Source of the DNA: Azolla caroliniana
Taxonomy: Eukaryota; Polypodiophyta
Assembly: GCA_043228905.1 (NCBI GenBank)
Contig: JBHGNT010000018.1
Coordinates: forward strand, 4,154,001 to 4,218,000
Direction of reading: 5' to 3'
Length of the DNA stretch: 64,000 nucleotides
Shown: positions 45,377 through 55,116 of the stretch, piece by piece
How the letters are laid out: every line of letters begins with the position of its first letter
How positions within the stretch are numbered: the first letter of the stretch is position 1
Made by a program: the position numbers and the translations under genes
Notes under the pieces: generated by a model
The model's input: the letters and a program-made list of their open reading frames with translations, nothing else
Told to the model about the DNA's origin: nothing
Database searches by the model: none

Positions 45377-45388
45377 GCTCTGATACCA
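45377..45388 (-). promoter_or_regulatory. Primer binding site of copia L
   Basis: Minus strand TGGTATCAGAGC, complementary to the 3' end of plant initiator Met-tRNA, three bases inside the 5' LTR. Confidence 0.93.
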
Positions 45389-45391
45389 GTT

Positions 45392-45992
45392 TGTTGGGAA
45401 TCGACTCTTCTATTCACCTTCTCCGCTCGGCCACAACCGATTAATCGCGGATCAATGGAGCAGAAAATAGGAACCAAAGAGAGAAACACACGAGTACACA
45501 GGGATTAACGTGGAAAACCCTAGATGGGAAAAACCACGGGAGTACTAGGCTCCAAACAACACTATACAAAGAGAAGTATACAATGACGAGCTGCAAGGCG
45601 ACGACCTTGAGCTCGCTGTTCTCGCCACAGGCGGCGGAAATACACAGAGGCGTCTACCTCTTCCTCTCTCGCGCTCTATCTCTCTCTCTCTCTCACGGCT
45701 GCTCTCTCTTCACTCCTCTTGAGTGGAAAAACAGAAAAATGAGTAGCAACTATAAAACTGTTTGCCCTAAGTCATATTTATACTTATATGACTTTGGGCT
45801 ATTTACGACTATAGCCTCAGGGGCCCATAGCGAACATATTCACGGATATGTCCCTGCATCCGGATCGCTCTCCGGGTACATCCGTCATCCGGCACCGAAG
45901 CCGGGGTCTTCGTCATCCGGATCCGAAACCGAAACCGGGCTCGTCGGCATTGACATCCGACCATCCCATCCGAAGGGACCGTAATTCCAACA
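45392..45992 (-). repeat. Copia L 5' LTR (601 bp)
   Basis: Minus strand begins TGTTGGAATTACGG at 45992 and ends CGATTCCCAACA at 45392. It is the sequence twin of 40677-41277, including an identical non-functional 133-codon open stretch. TATAAATA (sense) lies near 45775-45782, and a (GA)n tract about 80-100 bp downstream. The U3 end is rich in CCGGAT words. Confidence 0.93.
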
Positions 45993-45997
45993 CCAAT

Positions 45998-47040
45998 TTC
46001 TGAAGTCCTATGCATATATCTTCAATTGTAAAGAAGGGAGACATATGTGAGAGAGAACCATAACACATCATCTTTCCGGCAAGAGATAAATCATATAAAT
46101 TCTTACAATGCTTAGACAAGTCGTGAAGAGTTAAGTCACCATAACTCTCAACACGTTTACCCTTTAGATTTCCCCAAAATTTAGCACATGCATATGCTTT
46201 CTCTTGCGTTTGGATAAATTGTTGAATAACTTCCCATATTCTTCTCTTTCTTTGAATAAGCCTTTTATACTCATGCAAATGCTTTTGGTAATTCTCTTTA
46301 TCCTTAACTACATCCAAAACCATAAGGCACTTTCGAGCTTCAAGACATTGTTTATCAAACCATTTTTTCCTAAGTTTCTTGGTGCATTTCCAAGATGTGC
46401 AGTTGGTCAAAAAACATTTGTTTGTACAGGAGAGAATGACTTTCTTGAAAGATTCCCATTTCCATTCTAGTGTGGCACCATGTTGTATCTTTGTCATTTG
46501 TAACATATCTTCAACCATCTCGGAATACATGGGCGCTCGTTTAAGGTTCATGCTCACATGCGGTTGTTTATTATCTTCCATAGCCTTCTCACAATCAAAC
46601 CTATGCATACATTTAAGATCAATACATAAAGGCCTATGATTGGATTCATGTGTCCATTCACCAAGTGAGAATTTATGTATACGATCCAAAATACCTTCGG
46701 AAAGTAGCACATAGTCAATCACACTATTTTCATTGTGTTTTCTACATGTAAAACCATTAGTGTTGGGCCATAAGGAAATACCATTTGCAATAAGCAATCC
46801 CCAAATTGGTCCGGATCTTTTTCGTCGCTAGAAGAGCAGCTATACATTTTCATATCCTCTTGCATCCTTGAGATATGTGGCATGAAAGATTCTTGTGAAT
46901 CAAGTTGGAAACTTCTTGTACGAGCATTCATGTCACCAAAGACAATAACTTCCCCGTTGGATTTGAAATAAGCAATATCATCTTCTAGATTGGCAAAAGG
47001 TTGATCTTTATCCAAACAAGCATAAAAGTTAGAATCATGA
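45998..47040 (-). pseudogene. LINE apurinic-type endonuclease (C-terminal part) and linker
   Basis: It reads GCYIPHHDSNFYACLDKDQP, VIVFGDMNARTRSF (GDMN/GDFN motif of the exonuclease-endonuclease-phosphatase fold), a frame change near 46797, then NSVIDYVLLSEGI (SxIDYV), WTHESNHRPLCID (the SDHRP-like catalytic His motif, with N for D). A basic linker follows with KKWFDKQCLEARK up to the copia insertion. The N-terminal half of the endonuclease is missing, and the frame change means it is not functional. Confidence 0.78.
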
Positions 47041-47094
47041 TGAGGAATGTAACATCCAACTACAAAAGAGAAAGAAAGAGAGAGAGAGAGATTG

Positions 47095-47175
47095 ATGTAG
47101 CTCAGTTGGTAAGGTTGCCCAATGGAGACTAGGTGGTCATGGGTTCAACCACTACATTCCATAGTGGCATCTAGT
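47095..47175 (+). repeat. tRNA-derived SINE-like element, copy 2
   Basis: TAGCTCAGTTGG (A box) and GGGTTCAACC (B box) followed by attccatagtggcatctagtga, matching copy 1 at 38586-38670 with a few differences. It is preceded by (GA)n that abuts the truncated LINE end. Confidence 0.72.
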
Positions 47176-47179
47176 GAAA

Positions 47180-48195
47180 TAGGAGGCATCTATGGAGTAA
47201 TAGAGAGGAGAGAAAGTTGGGTTTTGAAGCTAAGATGTAATGCTAATAGTGTAAACGACTTACCACTAAGGTAAGCTAATTACAATAGAGAGAGAGCCAG
47301 CCAACCTATATAAAGAAGATGAAATGTATTCTCATGTGGAATTTTTGGATATTAGAGCATGTGGGGATCATTTCCTCACATGCATATTCAGGTTTTTTAA
47401 TAACATTACAGAACATCCCTCTCCCTACATAGGCATATGATAGGTAGAGGAGACTAAGAAGTGTTGTAACTAAGTGGATTTTACATACAATTAATATAAT
47501 TGGGTGCTTTTACCAAGAGAGAGAGAGATCGTGTGTGTGTGCGTGTGTGCGCGCGTGATTATATGAATGTATACCTGTTTGTACAAATGTATGTTTGTAT
47601 AGGATTGAATAAGAGTGTGTATGAATATGTGTATGTGTTTGTGTCATTCTACCTCTAATCCTAAACCTAAACATAACTGGAAATCGAGGGGACCCCAGAA
47701 TCGCACTATTGTTCTTTCTCGATGGGGGGCTCTTTTGTCACATTTGAAAAGGGGAAGTATGAATCTACCTTTTTCTTATAATTTAAAATTGTGTTTTTAT
47801 GCAATTTGTTCTAGTGTGGAATTGTTGTATAAAGTGTGACGGTGATCACTATATGACATGTTTTACAAATTAAATTAATGGCATTACTAAAGCCCTTATT
47901 TGTTGTAATGGGATGTTGCCACACAATATTACATACCCTAACAATGATCATTGCTCTTTCCTTTGATGACACAATGGAAGGTCCACAATGACGTAGAGGC
48001 CATGTCTCCTATTTCAACAAGGAGAATATTGGACGTGAATCATTTGCAAATTTCATAAGAGTAATAGATATCCTCTAGTAGGCGAACTTCAACAAAGAGA
48101 GGAAAACCTTGCACGTTCACATTGCCAAGAACCTAGAACAACCTTTTTTATTACAACATCTCATCAACCTCGTTGGCCAATACAAGGATGCATTC
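47180..48195. other. Non-coding interval with microsatellites
   Basis: No gene is supported. Holds a possible further tRNA-like head on minus at about 47240-47290, (GA)n at 47515-47527 and a GT/GC alternating tract at 47531-47557. The 5' boundary of the Ty3 relic N is somewhere near its right end. Confidence 0.55.
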
Positions 48196-48322
48196 ACCTA
48201 GTCTTATGAAATGTGCAAAGATTGGATACCCATTTCATCCAACTTAGATTTTAGCGTAAGAGGGTGCAACATCAATTCACCATCGTTGATGTCACTTGAA
48301 TCTGAATTATGGAGCGACATAT
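48196..48322 (+). pseudogene. Ty3 relic N, left part (RT), interrupted by copia M
   Basis: The frame reading SPSLMSLESELWSDI ends at the M insertion and continues with MKFLVFWMG on the other side (53533 onward), aligning weakly with the Ty3 RT region LPFID...FLSFLDG. Similarity is low and rests on the right-hand part; the 5' limit is not defined. Confidence 0.4.
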
Positions 48323-48936
48323 TATTAGGATCTCGGTCCCTCCGGATGGGATACGAAGGCCCAGCATCGGAAGACCCGGTGAGAACCGGATGATGTAGAC
48401 CTAGTGAGAACCAGATGACGAGTACCCGGTAAGGAAGACCCGGTGAGAACCAGATGTTGCGGCCCGGTGAGAACCTCTCACCGGATGAAGGGACATATAT
48501 GTAAATATGTTCCAAAGAGCCCACTAGGGCTATATTTGTAAATAGCACAAAAGTCATATTAGTATAAATATGACCTAGGGCAAACTCAATGCATATTATG
48601 ATAGAGTTATGGGTGTAACTTCTGTACAATGTGTAAGAGAGAGAGAGAGAGAGCAATATACAGACATTGTGTCTTTGTTGTAACCGCCGCTAGGCGAAGA
48701 TTGTGAGCAAGAGGTCGTTGCCTCTGTGCTCCCTATTGTATTACTTGACATAGTGATAGTTTGGAGTCTGTGGACTCCCGTGGTTTTTCCCTCTCAGGGT
48801 TTTCCACGTTAATATCATGTGTATTCTCTTTCTGTTTTGTGTACTTACCTCCATTCCCATTTCTTCTGTGTCTGATTGTCATCAAGTGATCTACGCTTCG
48901 GTTGTGGCCGGAGATTATTCCGCATATTTCTCGTCA
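48323..48936 (+). repeat. Copia M 5' LTR (614 bp)
   Basis: Begins TATTAGGATCTCGG (ancestral TGTTAGG, as in the 3' LTR) and ends TTCTCGTCA. U3 carries about five imperfect copies of a word like acccggtgagaaccggatg (48375-48475). TATAAATA at 48563-48570, (GA)n at 48636-48653. Confidence 0.9.
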
Positions 48937-48967
48937 AAGTGGTATCAGAGCGAAACGACACAGAAAA

Positions 48968-51055
48968 ATGGACGATTCGTTGGGAGGCATGTTCAAGCTC
49001 ACTAGTTCCAACTACTCAGTGTGGAAGTCGAAGATGAGGGACATGCTTGTGGTTAAAGATTTTTGGTTGCCAGTTCAGTTCGGGGACAAGAGACCATACA
49101 AGATCGATGCCACGATATGGGAGTTGATGCACATGAAGACAACGGCGTACATATGGTGCTTCATCAACATGAGCCTATACAACAACTTCAATGAAGAGAG
49201 CAAGGCTCATGAGCTCTGGGAGAAGATCGGCATTATGTTTCAGAACAAAAATGTTGTTAATCAGGTTTCGGTATTTTGGAAGCTAGTAAGACTCTGGTAC
49301 CAAGATGGCTCCAACATGGCGGAGCACATGAATTCCTTCCAGGGGCTGATCCACCAAGGAACATCATTGGAAGTACCTCTCGCCGATGAGGTACTAGCAC
49401 TACTCCTGCTCGGTTCCCTCCCCGATAGCTGGGAAATGTTGGTTGTCACTTTGGGCAACGCCGGGCCGGAAGGGAAAAGGTTATCCCTAGCAAGAGTGAA
49501 GTCGAGCTTGCTAGATGAGGACGTGCGTCGGAAAGACAAGGATACGAGCTCCGACTCCAAAGTGCTCCTTACCGAATCGGAACGCGGAAGACAAAGGAAC
49601 CGTAGTCCCCAGAACCGGGAAAAGTCGGGGACACGGTCAAAGTCAAGGGGGAGGCCTACTTGCTTCTATTGCAGCAAGCCGGGACACTTCCAGAAGAACT
49701 TTCGGCACTTCCGAAAAGACAAGGAAACCAACGGTACCGATTCGAAGCGGACACCGGACCGGAACGGTAAAGACGAGAGGGGACCAGACCGGAAGGGAAC
49801 GACGGCAATCGCGGCAAGTAAAGAAGAGTTGATGCTTATCATCGAGGAGAGTGAGTTGAACCTTGCTGGCGACGAGACAACGTGGGTTGTCAATTCTGGA
49901 GCGTTGTTCCACCTTACCCCGGACCGGAAATGCTTCTCATCCTACACAGCCGGTGATCACGACTGTGTTTGGATGGGGAATGAAGGTACATGCCGAATTG
50001 TCGTCATAGGAGACGTGTGGTTGACAACACCAACCAGATGCAAGCTGTTGTTGAAGGATGTCTGACACATTCCGGAGGTTCGACTGAACCTGATATCAGC
50101 CGGTCGGCTAGATGATGAAGGCTACACGGGTAGCATCCGGAACGGAGTCATGAAATTCAGCAAAGGGAGCCTGATAGTGGCTCGGGCCCGGAAGGTCAAC
50201 ACATTGTACCTGATGAATGCCCGGTTATGCTCGGAAGAAGTGAACGTTGCATCCGACACTGTCAGTGAGCTGTGGCACAAGAGACTGTGTCACATGAGCG
50301 TGAAGGGGATGAAGAGGCTTGTCGATGACAACCTCATTCCGGTGAGGAATGTATATCTTCAAAAGTGCATCGACTGCCTAGCCGGTAAGCAAAACCGGAC
50401 CTCCTTCCGATCAAGGCCACCGATGAGACGTAATGCACCATTGGAGTTGGTGCATACCGATGTGTGTCAAGTGGACACGAAGTCCCATGCCAGAGCGCAG
50501 TACTTCATGACATTCATAGATGACCATAGCATGAGGTTGTGGGCCACACCATTGAAGACGAAGGATCAGGTGTTATCCATCTTCAAGGAGCTCCACGCAA
50601 GAGTGGAAAGAGAAACCGGACGGAAGTTGAAGGCGGTTCGAGCAAATAACGGAGGAGAATACCGGGGGCAGTTCGAGGAGTACTGCCGCTCGAAGGGAAT
50701 CCGGCTCGAATTTACCGTGTCGAAGACGCCGGAACTAAACGGGTTGGCCGAGAGGATGAACCGAACCATAATAGAGAGGGTCCGGAGTATGCTAGCACAT
50801 GCTAAACTACCCAAGACGTTTTGGGCTGAGGCGCTGTCGACAGTGACATATGTGATAAACAGATCACCCTCAGTGCCCTTGGATGGAGACACGCCGCAAA
50901 AGGTGTGGACCGGTAAGGAAGTGTCCCACCGGCATTTGAAGGTGTTCGGGTGTCTCGCGTACGTACATGTTGCTAAGGACCGGAGAGGAAAGTTGGATCC
51001 AAAGACCCGGCCATGCATATTCCTCGGATACGGCGATGATGAGTTCAGCTACTGA
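48968..51055 (+). pseudogene. Copia M gag, protease and integrase, with stops
   Basis: ATG 48968 (MDDSLGGMFKLTSSNY) starts the frame. Gag is followed by CFYCSKPGHFQKNF, a zinc knuckle whose last Cys is Phe. The protease reads WVVNSGALFHL, with Asn for the catalytic Asp. TGA at 50063-50065 falls where L has Arg. The integrase has ELWHKRLCHMSVKGM, CIDCLAGKQ, VHTDVCQVD, VRANNGGEYRGQ (second catalytic Asp is Asn) and PELNGLAERMNR. TGA at 51053-51055 again replaces an Arg codon of L. The protein is inactive on several counts. Confidence 0.9.
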
Positions 51056-52967
51056 GTGTGGAATCCGGTTGACAAGAAGGTTTTCCGGAGCCGAGATATT
51101 ATCTTCATGGAGGACAAGACTCTTGCCGACTGGGAGTCGGAGAAGAAGATAATGAACTCCGATGAGATTCGGACCCACCTGGCTAAGAGCCGGTTGACAG
51201 TTGAGGAACCAGCCGGTTACGGTGAGGATACCGAACCGGCAAAAGAAGAAGTAGAGGAAGCTAAAACCAGAACCGACCAAGACCCCGAATCGGATTCGGA
51301 TGAAGAACAAATAGAGGAGTTGGTTGTCGAAAGCCAAAGACGGAGTTATCCTCTCAGAGAGAGAAGGGGCCCCCGGAGATTTCCGGATGCAGAGCATGTG
51401 CTGCTAACCAATGAGGGGGAGCCAGAAAGCTTCGAAGAAGCGAAGGATGACACCTATAGCCGCAAGTGGTTGAGTGCCATGCAGGACGAGATGGATTCCC
51501 TGCATGAGAACCACACGTATGAATTGGTGGAGTTGCCGAAAGGAAAGAGGGCACTCCGAAACAAGTGGGTGTACAAGTTGAAACCAAGAGATGCCGGCAA
51601 CCCTCCAAGATACAAAGCCAGGATCGTGGTGAAGGGGTTCCAGTAGAAGAAGGGCGTGGACTTCCATCCAGACGGTGCTGAGCATAGCGGCAAGTATGGA
51701 CCTCGACGTAGAGCAGTTAGACGTGAAGACGGTGTTCCTCCACGGCGACCTCGAAGAGGAGATCTACATGCAGCAACCGGAGGGATTTGTGAAGAAAGGG
51801 AAGGAGCACCTGGTTTGCCGGTTAAAAAAGAGCCTCTATGGGTTGAAGCAAGCTCCCCCCGGCAATGGTACCGGAAGTTCGACTTCTTCATGACCAATCA
51901 AGGGTACCACAAGATGCGGGCCGATCACTGCGTATTTGTGAAGAAGTTCGAAGGTGGAGACTTCCTGATACTCCTCTTGTACATGGACGACATGTTGATC
52001 GTCAAACGAGACCAAGTCAAGATACGGATGCTGAAGAAGGCCCTGAACCGAACCTTCTCAATGAAAGACTTGGGTCCACCAAGACAGATGTTGGGGATGC
52101 ATATCATCCGGGACCGGCCAATGAAGCAATTGTGGTTGTCACAGGAGAAGTACGTGACAAAGGTGCTTCAACGGTTCAACATGTTAGATGCGAAACCGGT
52201 CGGATCGACACTTCCGGCAAACTGCAGGTTATCCAATAAGCAAAGCCCGAAGACGAAGGCAGAGAAGGCAGATATGATGAAGATACCATATGCCTCTGTC
52301 GTCGAGAGCCTAATGTACGCAATGGTGTGTACCCGACCAAATATCGGATATGCAGTCGGAGTGGTGAGCCGGTTTATGAGCAATCCCGGCAAGGAGCACT
52401 GGAATGCGGTAAAAGGGATACTCCAATACTTGAAAGGCACCTCAAGTATGTGTCTCTGATTCGGCTCCGGTAAACCCCAACTTAACGGTTTCACTGATTC
52501 GGATATGTCGGCTGATGCGGATACCAGCTAGTCAACATCTGGATATGTCATGACATATGCGGGGGGAGCTATTTCATGGCAATCGAGGCTGGAGAAGACG
52601 GTTGCATTGTCAACCACGGAAGCGGAGTACATGGCAGTTATGGAAGTCGGCAAGGAAATACTATGGATGAAGGACTTCATCGAAGAGCTAGGGATCCGGC
52701 AAGAGGAATACCGGCTCTATTGCGACAGTCAAAGTGTCATCCACCTTGCGAAGAACGCAGCGTATCATTCCAGGACGAAGCACATCCAGCGGTAGTACCA
52801 CTGGATTCGGGAGCGAGTAGAAGACTGAGAGTTCGTGCTGACGAAGATCCACATGGAGGAGAACGGGTCGGATATGCTGACCAAGGTGCTGATGCCTGAC
52901 AAGCTAGACGCATGCCGAAAGCGGATTGGATTGACGAGGCATCCCATGCCGGAGTGAAGGGGGAGTT
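51056..52967 (+). pseudogene. Copia M reverse transcriptase and RNase H, with stops and a deletion
   Basis: The linker and RT N-terminus run to TAG at 51644-51646, where L has Gln. About 40 bp of RT (the DEIFAPVVK region) are deleted near 51660, shifting the frame for VEQLDVKTVFLHGDLEEEIY and LKKSLYGLKQAP. The frame then returns, with LLYMDDMLIVK. A TGA at 52457 replaces an Arg codon of L. RNase H (TTEAEYMAVMEVGKE, YCDSQSVIHLAKN) has further stops at about 52529, 52793 and 52826. Synteny with L is complete. Confidence 0.88.
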
Positions 52968-53217
52968 TGTTAGGATCTCGATCCCTCCAGATGGGATACG
53001 AGTGCCCGACATCGGAAGACCCGGTGAGAACCGGATGTTGCAGGCCCGGTGAGAACCTCTCACCAGATGAAGGGACATATATGTAAATATGTTCCAAAGA
53101 GCCCACTAGGCCTATGTTTGTAAATAGCCCAAAAGTCATATTAGTATAAATATGACCTAGGGCAAACTCAATGCATATTATGATAGAGTTATTGGTGTAA
53201 CTTCTGTACAGTGCGTA

Positions 53218-53249
<32 letters not shown>

Positions 53250-53532
53250 CGATATATAGACATTGTGTCTCTGTTGTAACCGCCGTTAGGCGAAGATTGT
53301 GAGCAAGAGGTCGTTGCCTTTGTGCTCCCTGTTGTATTACTTGACATAGTGATAGTTTGGAGTCTGTGGACTCCCGTGGTTTTTCCCTCTCAAGGTTTTC
53401 CACGTTAATATCCTATGTATTCTCTTTCTGTTTTGTGTACTTACCTCCATTCCCATTTCTTTTGTGTCTGATTGTCATCAAGTGATCTACGCTTTGGTTG
53501 TGGCCGGAGATTATTCCGCATATTTCTCGTCA
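52968..53532 (+). repeat. Copia M 3' LTR (565 bp)
   Basis: Begins TGTTAGGATCTCGATCC and ends TTCTCGTCA. It matches the 5' LTR but has only two copies of the cccggtgagaacc word, which accounts for the 49-bp length difference, and a longer (GA)n tract (53217-53248). Confidence 0.9.
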
Positions 53533-54075
53533 CATATAATGAAGTTTCTCGTATTTTGGATGGGTCTACAACAACCACCAAGTTGACGTGGATGCGGAGA
53601 ACCAAGAAAAGATTGTGTTCATGATGGAATTGGAGGCTTTCATTGTGGTCTTTACGATCTTTAGACTCAAAAGAGCACCAATGGACTTTCGTGCATCATC
53701 ATGGAGGGATTTTTGAAGCCCTCCATGTTGCCATTCATGCAAGTGTTCATGGACATATTTGCGAGCTTTGGGCCCATAAATTACAACTTATGACACTTAA
53801 CGTAGATTGTGTTTGGAGAAGTATATTTCAATCCCGCGATGTGCTTTTTTGTTGTGTCTAGGGGGATGTTATCATGCATATCATCAACAAAGCCCTTGCC
53901 TTGGACTCGAGCAAGGCAAAGGCAATCCTAGAGGAAGTCGTCCCACTTGGCACTAACTCCAAGGGCTTGGCCCATTTACTTAGTCAGATACGATGGCATA
54001 GTCATCGTATCTAACCATGATACATGAAGACAAAATGTGCAATAAAGACCTCCAAAAGATATCCATTAAAGGGAT
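53533..54075 (+). pseudogene. Ty3 relic N, right part: old reverse transcriptase
   Basis: From 53540 the frames give NHQVDVDAENQEK, RLKRAPMDF, then one frame with MLPFMQVFMDIFASFGP, FNPAMCFFVV and LALDSSKAKAILEE, then SKGLAHLLSQIRWHSHRI. These follow in order the Ty3 RT motifs GYNQV, PFGL..AP.TFQ, FMQVFMDDF and the thumb. The catalytic DD is DI, and stops occur at about 53790 and 53802. It is an old, unrelated lineage to H and D. Confidence 0.68.
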
Positions 54076-55116
54076 TTAAAGAAAATAAAATTATACCAAA
54101 AGTTAAAGAGAATGGTTTGGAAGATATGGTCAATTATGACAAAAAAACAATGTTCCCTAACACATATCATAAAGAAACAAAAATGATCCTAATGAGAACA
54201 ATGCATCAATGGTATCAATCTTACGCTCTGAGTATAGTTGTGAAGGTCCACATGATATGACTTTCTTCACAATGAGATTTAGATAAGTGGGCCATGTTAT
54301 TATCAACTAAAGTTATAGAATGCGTTGTACATTAGTTTAAGCCCAACTTATGGAACAAATGCCAAGGTGACCATTTTTAGTGTTGGCACAAGAGTTGAAG
54401 GTCTTAAAAAGAGGGTTGTTCCCCTAGTAATCATGTCATCTGAGAATTGGATGGTTTCAATGATATGAGTATAGGACAATCGTGTTTATTTATATTTCAT
54501 TAAACTTATCCTTGTCATAAATTCACAAACAATGGAAGTCCTAAACATTATTGGAGCAATAGACATCAAATATCATTAGAGTTTGTTCACCCCTTTTCCT
54601 AATCATTCTTGCATGATGTTACAACACACCATGGAAGCATTTCTTGTGCACATTATAGATGATACTTCCCCGATCTAACAATTTATGCTTGACACTTTCA
54701 CGAATTGCCCTAAGTTCAAATTCTCGCACAACTCGTGAATACGAAATAGTATTGTAGTAAAGCTAGCGGATTGCAAACTTAACACAGTGTTTAGCAGCAA
54801 GACAATATAGTGGTTTGTAAGTTGTGTTCAGAATGCTTCCACAATCCCAAGGGTCCAAACGAAATGAACACGAAGAACTAAAGAATCACAACAAGCCTTG
54901 TTGGGTGGCTGGATGATCTATACACCCTCCCCTAGTGCCCCCTACTTACATGTATACTTAAATATGTGTAACAAGAAAGATATATTGCTATTACCATCAT
55001 TAGGATGTTTTAATGTCACAAGATGTATTATATGGTGGTGTACAATTTTTTCACAATATGTATTACAAACCATTAGAAATTAGAATGCCAATATGTTTCA
55101 TTTTTGGATGGGCAAT
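54076..55116. other. Non-coding AT-rich interval
   Basis: No gene, repeat array or element end is recognised. Short open frames have no motif. Confidence 0.6.

Larger units (their letters stand above)
40677..45992 (-). mobile_element. Ty1/copia element L, complete and apparently intact
   Basis: 5,316 bp with two 601-bp LTRs that look identical by eye, an initiator-Met-tRNA primer site, one uninterrupted 1,357-codon gag-pol frame and a polypurine tract. The perfect 5-bp duplication ccaat flanks it (40672-40676 and 45993-45997). LTR termini are TGTTGG and CCAACA. All catalytic motifs are intact, so it is a candidate active element. Its GC-rich base composition contrasts with the surrounding LINE. 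Confidence 0.95.
38690..47072 (-). mobile_element. Non-LTR retrotransposon (LINE), 5'-truncated, interrupted by copia L
   Basis: The minus strand carries the end of an endonuclease domain, a long linker, an RT and a C-terminal domain. Copia L (40677-45992) splits it; the flanking LINE sequence joins in frame when L and one copy of the ccaat duplication are discounted. The 5' end is lost at a (CT)n tract near 47072. There are no LTRs. The 3' end near 38690 is inferred from loss of coding similarity and the start of (GA)n plus a SINE. Confidence 0.85.
48323..53532 (+). mobile_element. Ty1/copia element M, complete but decayed
   Basis: 5,210 bp with LTRs 48323-48936 (614 bp) and 52968-53532 (565 bp), primer site TGGTATCAGAG at 48940-48950, a polypurine tract GGGGGAG before the 3' LTR, and target duplication catat on both sides (48318-48322, 53533-53537). 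The coding frame aligns with that of L over its whole length but has many stops and a deletion. The first LTR base pair is TA instead of TG. Confidence 0.93.
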
